Shown piece after piece: positions 1 to 5,309 of a stretch of 5,572 nucleotides of DNA. The translations under genes and the position numbers were made by a program. The DNA comes from an uncultured Bacilli bacterium (lineage in GTDB: Bacteria > Bacillota_I > Bacilli_A > RF39 > UBA660). Below the pieces are notes generated by a model. The model was not told the origin of the DNA. It worked only from the letters and a program-made list of their open reading frames with translations, and made no database searches. The first letter of the stretch is position 1, and the number at the start of each line of letters is the position of its first letter. The DNA is taken from assembly GCA_904502155.1 (NCBI GenBank), contig CAJGDV010000080.1, positions 1 through 5,572 of the forward strand, read 5' to 3'.

Positions 1-1257
1 AACTGATAGTACTGAATCATCAAGTCTTGCTCCATTACAAGTAGGACAATTATGTTCTGTCATAAAGCCTTCAATCCAGTCTCTAATCCATCCACTTTTT
101 GTTTCTATATATCTTCTTTCTAAATTAGTAATAATACCTTCGTAGTAGTCTCTTTGTGTTCTTGTATTTCCATTTTTAGAAGTATAATTAAATTCTAATA
201 TATCTGGTGTTCCATATAGTAAGATATCAAGTTTTTTTCTTGGTAATTTTTCTATTGGCATAAACATATCAATTTCATAATATTTACATACTGTATCTAA
301 CTGCGTATATATTGTGTTAGTTTCATCTTTTAGATTAATAGCTTTAATTCCACCTTCTGCAATTGATAATGATTTATCAGGCATAACTAAATCTTCATCA
401 ATTTTCATTTTTGAACCTAAACCTTTACAATCATGACATGCTCCATATGGTGCATTGAAAGAAAAAATTCTTGGTTCTAATTCTGGTAGACTAAATTCAC
501 ACATAGGACAAGCATATTTTTCACTCATAATTATTTCTTTATTTCCTACGATATCAATTTTAGCTTTTCCTTGTGCTAATTTACATGCTAATTCTAATCC
601 TTCATATAAACGACTTCTAATATTATCTTTCATTATTAATCTATCAATAATAACATCAATATTATGTTTTTTATTTTTATCTAAATCTATATCTTCTTCT
701 AAATCATAGTCTTCATTATCAATTCTAACACGTGCATAACCGTCTTTTTTAAGTTTATCTATTAAATCCTTATGAGTTCCTTTTTCACCTTCAACAACAG
801 GTGCTAATATACGAAATTTAGCCCCTTCTTCTAGTTTCATAATTTGATTTGTCATTTCTTCTACACTTTGACTTGAAATAGCTATATGATGATTAGGACA
901 CATTGGTGTTCCAATACGCGCAAATAATAATCTTAAATAATCATATATTTCTGTAACTGTTCCAACAGTAGAACGTGGATTTTTATGCGTTGTTTTTTGA
1001 TCTATTGAAATAGCAGGAGATAATCCTTCTATAACATCAACATTAGGTTTTTCAGAACCACCTAAAAACTGTCTAGCATATGCTGATAAACTTTCAACAT
1101 ATCTTCTTTGTCCTTCAGCATAAATAGTATCAAAAGCTAAACTTGATTTACCACTTCCTGATACTCCCGTCATAACAATTAACTTATTTTTTGGTAATGT
1201 AATGCTAACATTTTTAAGATTATTTTCTCTAGCACCTTTTATAATAATTTCATCCAT
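1..1257 (-). CDS. uvrA: UvrA, excinuclease ABC subunit A, N-terminal 419 residues (cut by window edge)
   Basis: UvrA is the damage-recognition ATPase of nucleotide excision repair. It acts in the cytoplasm as a dimer and loads UvrB onto lesions. The frame is open from the ATG at 1255-1257 to base 1. The Walker A loop GVSGSGKSS lies at residues 31-39, followed by the UvrA signature DTIYAEGQRRYVESLSAYAR (43-62) and the segment SPAISIDQKTT (80-90). The first zinc module has Cys250/Cys253 and Cys274/Cys277 around the conserved PELEPRIFSFN stretch, and a further CPTC pair (404-407) opens just before the edge. Full-length UvrA is usually about 940 residues, so a little under half is present; the second ATPase half is outside. 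The start is fixed by a GAGGTGAT ribosome site three bases upstream and by the usual UvrA N-terminus. It has its own promoter, and the preceding gene ends in a terminator, so it is probably transcribed alone or heads its own unit. Identification is very secure. Confidence 0.98.
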   Translation of the reverse strand, partial: MDEIIIKGARENNLKNVSITLPKNKLIVMTGVSGSGKSSLAFDTIYAEGQRRYVESLSAYARQFLGGSEKPNVDVIEGLSPAISIDQKTTHKNPRSTVGTVTEIYDYLRLLFARIGTPMCPNHHIAISSQSVEEMTNQIMKLEEGAKFRILAPVVEGEKGTHKDLIDKLKKDGYARVRIDNEDYDLEEDIDLDKNKKHNIDVIIDRLIMKDNIRSRLYEGLELACKLAQGKAKIDIVGNKEIIMSEKYACPMCEFSLPELEPRIFSFNAPYGACHDCKGLGSKMKIDEDLVMPDKSLSIAEGGIKAINLKDETNTIYTQLDTVCKYYEIDMFMPIEKLPRKKLDILLYGTPDILEFNYTSKNGNTRTQRDYYEGIITNLERRYIETKSGWIRDWIEGFMTEHNCPTCNGARLDDSVLSV

Positions 1258-1260
1258 AAA

Positions 1261-1268
1261 ATCACCTC
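1261..1268 (-). promoter_or_regulatory. uvrA ribosome binding site
   Basis: On the minus strand this reads GAGGTGAT, an eight-base match to the anti-Shine-Dalgarno complement, three bases before the ATG. It is the strongest ribosome site in the window and decides the uvrA start. Confidence 0.85.
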
Positions 1269-1276
1269 ACTTTGAT

Positions 1277-1306
1277 ATTATATCACAAAATAAAAATAAT
1301 ATAACA
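1277..1306 (-). promoter_or_regulatory. uvrA promoter, extended -10 type
   Basis: The minus strand carries TGATATAAT (1277-1285): a perfect TATAAT box (1277-1282) with the TG of an extended -10 one base upstream. The best -35 candidates are poor: TGTTAT at 1301-1306 with 18 bases of spacing, or GTTATA with 17. The extended -10 probably compensates. Transcription would start near 1270, giving a leader of only about 13 bases that is essentially the ribosome site. No LexA-type operator was recognised around it. Confidence 0.65.
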
Positions 1307-1311
1307 GCAAA

Positions 1312-1334
1312 CAAAAAAGAGTTATAAAAACTCT
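1312..1334 (-). terminator. Intrinsic terminator of the membrane protein/LRR operon
   Basis: On the minus strand AGAGTT (1329-1334), loop TTTAT, and AACTCT (1318-1323) form a six-base-pair stem followed directly by a run of Ts (1313-1318 on the plus strand are As). The stem begins inside the TAG stop codon of the LRR gene (1333-1335), so the coding end and the terminator overlap by two bases. The stem is short and AT-rich, so efficiency may be modest. Its position between an operon end and the uvrA promoter supports the call. Confidence 0.7.
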
Positions 1335-1899
1335 AATTTTGTTCATTCCACTTTTCACTACCATATGGTGGATCAGTTTCATAAAAATGACATGCAAATG
1401 ATTCACGATCACATAAAATTTCAGGATTATTACCTATTTGCGTATCTAATGTACCAAATCCAATATTTTCAATTGAATTAGGAAAACTTATTTGTTCAAT
1501 ATAAGCATCAGAAAAGGCATGATCACCTATTTCCTTAACACCTTCTTCAATATTTACTATTTTAGCATTTGTAAATGTTAAAGCATATGGTTCTAATATT
1601 TCTACAGTCCCAGGAATTGTTATTTTTTCAAGATTCACTCCTCTATTAAAATCTGCAGCAAAAGCATTAGATGAAATAATTCTAACTTCTTCTGGAATAG
1701 TTACTTCTTTTTTATCACCATAATAAGCTATTAAAATATCATCCTCAATAACAAAACCTTTTTTATCAGCTTTTTCCAACACTTCTAATTCGTCTTCACT
1801 ATATTCATAATCATTTTTTATAATGTCATTAAAACTTAAAACAACAGCTAAAACACATGATATTAATATAGCAATTATTGCATAAAATCTTTTATCCAT
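1333..1899 (-). CDS. Small membrane-anchored BspA-type leucine-rich-repeat protein (188 aa)
   Basis: The N-terminus has K3/R4 and one hydrophobic segment (about residues 5-23), so it is either anchored or secreted, with the rest outside. Residues 48-150 look like the LRR_5/BspA repeat family. GFVIEDDILIAYYG is the typical lead-in, followed by about four units with the pattern (V/I)-x-I-P-x-x-V-x-x-I-x-x-x-A-F: VTIPEEVRIISSNAF (66-80), ITIPGTVEILEPYAL (93-107), VNIEEGVKEIGDHAF (115-129) and ISFPNSIENIGFGTL (137-151). BspA-type repeats usually mediate protein or surface binding; four units is small for the family. LISC (12-15) fits a lipobox, but the hydrophobic stretch continues past the Cys, so a plain membrane anchor is more likely. 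C163 and C170 could pair. The ATG lies nine bases after the upstream stop, and its AGAGGAG ribosome site overlaps that stop codon, implying coupled translation. The family call is good; the ligand is unknown. Confidence 0.85.
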   Translation of the reverse strand: MDKRFYAIIAILISCVLAVVLSFNDIIKNDYEYSEDELEVLEKADKKGFVIEDDILIAYYGDKKEVTIPEEVRIISSNAFAADFNRGVNLEKITIPGTVEILEPYALTFTNAKIVNIEEGVKEIGDHAFSDAYIEQISFPNSIENIGFGTLDTQIGNNPEILCDRESFACHFYETDPPYGSEKWNEQN

Positions 1900-1902
1900 A
1901 AA

Positions 1903-1911
1903 ACTCCTCTA
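1903..1911 (-). promoter_or_regulatory. Ribosome binding site overlapping the upstream stop codon
   Basis: The minus strand reads TAGAGGAGT: the TAG stop of the 716-residue gene (1909-1911) is also the first three bases of the AGAGGAG ribosome site for the LRR gene, with its ATG at 1897-1899. Such an arrangement normally couples translation of the two genes, suggesting they are made in related amounts. Confidence 0.75.
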
Positions 1912-4059
1912 TTCTAAAACGATATCATCATTATTCTCTTCAATATCTTCTTCTTCAATTTCAAATATATCATAATATATATCAATAATTTTTTCAACAA
2001 TTTCATCAAAATCTTCTGATTCCATATCATCAAAATTGATATATTCTGTTACATAATCAATATTTTTATCAAGTTTATTTTTAGCTTTTAATATAGTATT
2101 AACTGAGAATTCAGTTGTATCTTTTTCACTATCAGTAAATTTAATTGTTAATGTAGTATCAATATTATATTCACTATTTTGTTTTACTTCATCAACTTGA
2201 TATTTTAACTCAACATTCACTTTATAATCTTCATCTACAATATCGATTTCATATGTTGTTAATGTTTTTTTAGTAGTTTTTTTAATATATCCAATAGCTT
2301 TATCTTTAGCATTTTTAAGATTAATTGTTATTGCTTCAGCATCAGCTATTAAATTTCCTTTTATTAAAATTTCATCATCATTAATTAATGTAAATTCATT
2401 TGTTTCACCAACACGATATTGTAATATTGTCGTTTCTTCTTCAAATTCAAAATCATCACATTCTTCTTCGTATGAATCTAAATCTTCTTCACAATCATAA
2501 TATTTATATTGAGATATTACTTTTAAATCAATTCCTTTTATATTTCCTAATAATTTATCTGTATAAATCTTAAATTCATAATGATCCATATTAGTTGTAT
2601 TAATATCATTAATATCAATTTTTACATCATTCTTTGTTATTTTTCTTAAAATTTTATTATAATAAGCATCACTAATAATATCATCAATAACGTTATTATA
2701 TATTTCAGCTAACTCTTTTTCATTTAAAGATATAACTGTTTCTTTAACACTAATTTCTTTATTATCTATAACGATTTTAGCATTATCAGATTTAAAGTTT
2801 TCTTTTTTAATATTTTTTGTAAATCTTAAAGAAGCATAATCTACTAATGATATTATTTCTTCCATATCTAATTCATCTTTAGAATATGAATAATTACTTA
2901 CTTGAATATATTTATCATAAATTTCATCTAATAAGATATATAATTTTTGATTTGAAAAATTAATTTTTGAATTTAATTTTAAAATATTATTTTTATATAT
3001 TCCAAAATCTGCAGCTCTTTTTTCACTATCTTCATAAAAATTATATTTAATTTTTAAATCATTAATAGGATTTTCAATATCACTTGAATTGAAAATAACA
3101 TCACCAGTAACATAAAGTTCATCAGTATCATCCATTACATAAGATTTATTAAAATATTGTTTATATTCTTTTAAATGTTTTAAAGTTCTTTCAACTATTA
3201 CTTTATTACTTGAATTATAAACATATAAAGCGCCTCCAAAACCTAATGTTATAAAGGCAATAATAATAAATAATACAATAAATGGATTTAATTTCTTAAC
3301 TTTAGTTTTTGCTAAAACTGGTTTATCTTTAAATGTTTCACCTAAATCAATTTCTTTTTCTTCTTCTTTATTGTAAACATTATCATAATTTGTATTAATA
3401 TTATTTTCTACAATTTCAGTTAAATCTGCTGGTTCTGGAAGTAATGGTGCATCTAAATCATCTGTAAGTTCAATAGGCGTCATATCTTCGATATCAACAG
3501 CCTCAACATTAACTGTTATCGGTCCATTTTCTTCTTCATTTTCTTCTTTAGTTTCAACTTCTTCATTTTCTTCTTTTGATTCAACTTCCTCAGTATTTTC
3601 TTGTTCTTCTTTTGATTCAGTTTCTTCAGCATAAACAACTTCTTTATCTAATGCATATTTTTCCATTAAATCTTCTGGTTGTTTTTCTTCTATTTCTACT
3701 TTTTCTTCTTCATAGTTAGCTTCTTTAAATTCACCAATTCCATGAAGATATTTATCCATTAAAGTTTTATTTTTATAATCTTCTTTGACAATTTTAATTG
3801 GTTTTTCTTCTGGAGTTTCTATTTTTGATGGTTTTTCTTGATGTTTTTCGTTCTTTTTATCAAAATTTAATTCCCCAATAGCATTTAAGTATTTATTCAT
3901 TAGTTTTTGATTATTATTATCCTGAGCCATTTCTGGTGTTATTTCAACTATCTTTTCATCTTCATTTTCGACAGTTTTTTCTTCTTCAACAACAGGATCG
4001 TCAATAATTACAATAATATCATCATCATTACTAAATCTAAATCTTCCAAAGTCCATCAT
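1909..4059 (-). CDS. Uncharacterised single-pass membrane protein, acidic motif-repeat cytoplasmic region and large extracellular region (716 aa)
   Basis: I do not recognise a family. Residues 1-250 are strongly acidic and probably disordered. They hold a repeated short motif, LMNKYLNAIGEL (53-64), LMDKYLHGIGEF (100-111) and a degenerate LMEKYALDKE (131-140), then a Glu-rich repeat (146-178). A basic patch KTKVKK (251-256) precedes one membrane helix (about 257-281), so by the positive-inside rule the N-terminal part is cytoplasmic and residues 282-716 are outside. The extracellular part alternates hydrophobic and polar residues as in beta-rich folds (for example 310-345, 480-520, 540-660). 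It has the protein's only two cysteines, C523 and C534, around a very acidic loop, and ends in an acidic tail. No catalytic motif is visible. The start is the first of two adjacent ATGs, with GGAG nine bases upstream. It is the first gene of a two-gene operon with an LRR protein. A scaffold, anchoring or envelope-sensing role is possible but is inference. Confidence 0.85.
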   Translation of the reverse strand: MMDFGRFRFSNDDDIIVIIDDPVVEEEKTVENEDEKIVEITPEMAQDNNNQKLMNKYLNAIGELNFDKKNEKHQEKPSKIETPEEKPIKIVKEDYKNKTLMDKYLHGIGEFKEANYEEEKVEIEEKQPEDLMEKYALDKEVVYAEETESKEEQENTEEVESKEENEEVETKEENEEENGPITVNVEAVDIEDMTPIELTDDLDAPLLPEPADLTEIVENNINTNYDNVYNKEEEKEIDLGETFKDKPVLAKTKVKKLNPFIVLFIIIAFITLGFGGALYVYNSSNKVIVERTLKHLKEYKQYFNKSYVMDDTDELYVTGDVIFNSSDIENPINDLKIKYNFYEDSEKRAADFGIYKNNILKLNSKINFSNQKLYILLDEIYDKYIQVSNYSYSKDELDMEEIISLVDYASLRFTKNIKKENFKSDNAKIVIDNKEISVKETVISLNEKELAEIYNNVIDDIISDAYYNKILRKITKNDVKIDINDINTTNMDHYEFKIYTDKLLGNIKGIDLKVISQYKYYDCEEDLDSYEEECDDFEFEEETTILQYRVGETNEFTLINDDEILIKGNLIADAEAITINLKNAKDKAIGYIKKTTKKTLTTYEIDIVDEDYKVNVELKYQVDEVKQNSEYNIDTTLTIKFTDSEKDTTEFSVNTILKAKNKLDKNIDYVTEYINFDDMESEDFDEIVEKIIDIYYDIFEIEEEDIEENNDDIVLE
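3526..3624 (-). repeat. Glu-rich low-complexity repeat within the 716-aa gene
   Basis: This encodes residues 146-178, about three imperfect units of (V/T)E-(S/T)-KEE(N/Q)-E. At DNA level the 16-mer ttcttcttttgattca (plus strand) occurs exactly at 3568-3583 and again at 3604-3619, with a diverged copy near 3540-3555. The units are about 30-36 bases long, so copy number could change by slippage in frame. The region is predicted to lie in the cytoplasm next to the membrane helix. Confidence 0.7.
3640..3903 (-). repeat. Three spaced copies of an LM-x-KYL-x-x-IGE peptide motif
   Basis: Copies are encoded at 3868-3903 (residues 53-64), 3727-3762 (100-111) and 3640-3669 (131-140, only LMEKY well kept). 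The first two match at 8 of 12 positions with conservative changes elsewhere, but their codons differ (for example GGG versus GGT for Gly), so this is protein-level conservation and not a recent DNA duplication. The spacing is 35 and 19 residues of charged linker. This pattern is typical of short linear docking motifs. Confidence 0.75.
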
Positions 4060-4084
4060 ATTTATCTACTCCATCCTATTATTG

Positions 4085-4113
4085 ATTATACCAAAAAATA
4101 AAAAAAATTAAAA
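4085..4113 (-). promoter_or_regulatory. Promoter of the 716-aa protein/LRR operon, extended -10 type
   Basis: The minus strand reads TGGTATAAT (4085-4093): a consensus TATAAT (4085-4090) with an extended -10 TG. At 17 bases spacing the -35 position (4108-4113) reads TTTTAA, a weak match that lies inside the stem of the upstream gene's terminator. The start of transcription would be near 4078, giving a leader of about 19 bases that carries an AGGATGGAG ribosome site. Confidence 0.65.
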
Positions 4114-4125
4114 CATATGTTTTAA
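4093..4125 (-). terminator. Intrinsic terminator of the pilin-like gene
   Basis: TTAAAACATATGTTTTAA (4108-4125) is a perfect 18-base palindrome that can fold as a seven-base-pair stem with an ATAT loop. On the minus strand it is followed by eight Ts, an A and six more Ts (4093-4107). It starts three bases after the TAA stop codon (4129-4131). The stem has only one G-C pair, but the T-tract is long. It overlaps the -35 position of the next promoter. Confidence 0.75.
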
Positions 4126-4128
4126 CTT

Positions 4129-5238
4129 TTATTTTAAAATATTTTTATTTACTGTAATTACAGGTCTAATACCTGCTCCTGCATAACTTTTTGTAACACC
4201 ATTAACACAACCTGTTCTATCAACAACCCAAGCCATATGAGCAAGTGATGGTTCCTCTGGTGCTAAATTACTTGTCCAGTATGCATATCCTGAACCTTCA
4301 ACCACTGTTACACCTACTCCAGGAACATTTGAACCAGGTGCATCTAAATTAACCCCATTATAATTACAACCATAGGATGTACAACCATATAGATAATCAT
4401 ATAACCAAGCATAAGACGATGTTCCTTGTCCTGATATTGGTTCATTCCAATTTCCATTTTTTGCTCCTTCAAAATAGAAAATAGATTCTTCACCCCACCA
4501 GCCTCCTTCATATTCCCAACCAATTTCTTCTTCAGCATTAACAACTTTTGCAATATCTCTTATGTCAGGTAATCTAATATCTAAACTATCTTGCCATGAT
4601 GCAGTATCTATTTCTAATTGTGGAAGTACTACATTAGGATCATCATAATTACTGTTTTCATTCCATTTAACTCTTTCAGTAATATTATGTGCTAATAATA
4701 AATCCACAGTATCCTCACCTAATTTTAAAATATAAAATTTTAAGCATCCATTTTTGCTTCCTGACTGAACAATTGCTTCATTTTTTGTACATATTAATCC
4801 ATCTTCAGGATTAAAATAAACAGGTTTCCCAACATATTCTCCTTCAGGTTCAGTTAATGCTGGGTCACAACTGCCTTTTGTAATAACTAGGTTTTCACTA
4901 GACCCATTCGCACAATATCTTCCATCTGAAATATTAATCGCAATACTTCCATCACTATTTACTTCAATATTTCCAGAATTAAAATTAGAACCCTTATAAT
5001 CTAGTCCCCCTTTATTATTATTAAATTCAAAATTACTATATGCTGATTCGTTATTTTTCATTGATTCAATAGTATATTTTTCATTAGCTAATTTTAAAAC
5101 ATTTTTTACAGATGCTTCAAAAGCACCACGTCTTGCTTCTTCTATTATATTTGTAACTGTTGGTATTGCAATTAAAGCAATAATACCTAAAATTAGAATT
5201 ACTGCAAGTAATTCAATTAATGTAAATCCTTTTTTCAC
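4129..5238 (-). CDS. Type IV prepilin-like surface protein with cysteine-rich C-terminal domain (369 aa)
   Basis: From the preferred GTG start the protein begins MKKG/FTLIELLAVILILGII, a textbook class III signal: basic leader, Gly4 for prepilin peptidase cleavage, Phe at mature +1 (N-methylation) and Glu at +5, then a hydrophobic helix to about residue 26. The helix continues amphipathically (EEARRGAFEASVKNVLKLANEKY), followed by a small pilin-type region to about 125. A second region (134-369) begins VGKPVYFNPEDGLIC, contains VDLLLAHNITERVKW (178-192), YAWLYDYL (276-283) and CTSYGCNY (286-293), and ends GAGIRPVITV (354-363). There are seven cysteines: 109, 124, 150, 165, 286, 291 and 344. 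At 369 residues it is far longer than ComGC-like pseudopilins (about 100-150). It could be a pilus subunit, a minor tip pilin or a displayed adhesin; no assembly genes are in view. It is transcribed alone between its own promoter and terminator. The reading frame extends upstream to a GTG at 5245-5247, but that start lacks a spaced ribosome site. Confidence 0.9.
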   Translation of the reverse strand: MKKGFTLIELLAVILILGIIALIAIPTVTNIIEEARRGAFEASVKNVLKLANEKYTIESMKNNESAYSNFEFNNNKGGLDYKGSNFNSGNIEVNSDGSIAINISDGRYCANGSSENLVITKGSCDPALTEPEGEYVGKPVYFNPEDGLICTKNEAIVQSGSKNGCLKFYILKLGEDTVDLLLAHNITERVKWNENSNYDDPNVVLPQLEIDTASWQDSLDIRLPDIRDIAKVVNAEEEIGWEYEGGWWGEESIFYFEGAKNGNWNEPISGQGTSSYAWLYDYLYGCTSYGCNYNGVNLDAPGSNVPGVGVTVVEGSGYAYWTSNLAPEEPSLAHMAWVVDRTGCVNGVTKSYAGAGIRPVITVNKNILK

Positions 5239-5242
5239 TTCT

Positions 5243-5250
5243 ATCACCCT
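5243..5250 (-). promoter_or_regulatory. Ribosome binding site that decides the pilin GTG start
   Basis: The minus strand reads AGGGTGAT, sharing GGTGAT with the anti-Shine-Dalgarno complement. It sits six bases (from AGGGTG) before the GTG at 5236-5238. The upstream in-frame GTG at 5245-5247 is itself part of this site, so it cannot be a good start. The chosen start also restores the canonical MKKGFTLIE prepilin leader in place of MIEVKKGFTLIE. Confidence 0.8.
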
Positions 5251-5257
5251 ATTATTA

Positions 5258-5286
5258 ATTATAAAATATTTTATAAATTAATTCAA
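5258..5286 (-). promoter_or_regulatory. Sigma-A-type promoter of the complete pilin-like gene
   Basis: The minus strand has TTGAAT (5281-5286) and TATAAT (5258-5263) exactly 17 bases apart, the best two-box promoter in the window. Transcription would start near 5251, leaving a leader of about 13 bases beginning with the ribosome site. The -35 box abuts the T-run of the preceding terminator. Confidence 0.75.
5259..5276. repeat. Perfect 18-bp palindrome across the pilin promoter spacer and -10
   Basis: TTATAAAATATTTTATAA is identical to its reverse complement and covers the spacer and most of the -10 box of the pilin promoter. It could be an operator for a dimeric repressor or a cruciform/melting element. 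Because it is purely A and T in a very AT-rich region, chance is a real alternative. Confidence 0.4.
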
Positions 5287-5309
5287 CAAAAAAGAAGCTG
5301 TCGCTTCTT
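5286..5309 (-). terminator. Intrinsic terminator of the upstream pilin paralogue
   Basis: On the minus strand AAGAAGC (5303-5309), loop GACA, and GCTTCTT (5292-5298) form a seven-base-pair stem with three G-C pairs, followed by a T-run (5288-5293 on the plus strand are As). The stem uses the last two bases of the TAA stop codon (5308-5310). It is the most stable hairpin in the window and should separate the two pilin-like genes transcriptionally. Confidence 0.85.

Noticed and set aside
455..709. Plus-strand open frame of 84 codons
   Set aside because: It lies wholly inside uvrA on the opposite strand, where the identity of uvrA is certain; no ribosome site or family pattern supports it.
1277..1306. 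LexA/SOS box at the uvrA promoter
   Set aside because: I looked for a Gram-positive GAAC-N4-GTTC type dyad and found none around the promoter or leader.
4066..4074. Two-codon mini-ORF ATG GAG TAG in the leader of the 716-aa gene
   Set aside because: It coincides with the AGGATGGAG ribosome site itself and has no ribosome site of its own, so it is most simply a by-product of the Shine-Dalgarno sequence.
3907..4101. Plus-strand open frame of 64 codons
   Set aside because: It is antisense to the start and promoter of the 716-aa gene. Its Ile/Phe-rich composition is what the reverse of an Asp/Glu/Asn-rich coding region gives.
4344..4553. Minus-strand open frame of 69 codons
   Set aside because: It is a shifted frame inside the pilin-like gene, whose conserved motifs are in the other frame; no ribosome site was seen.
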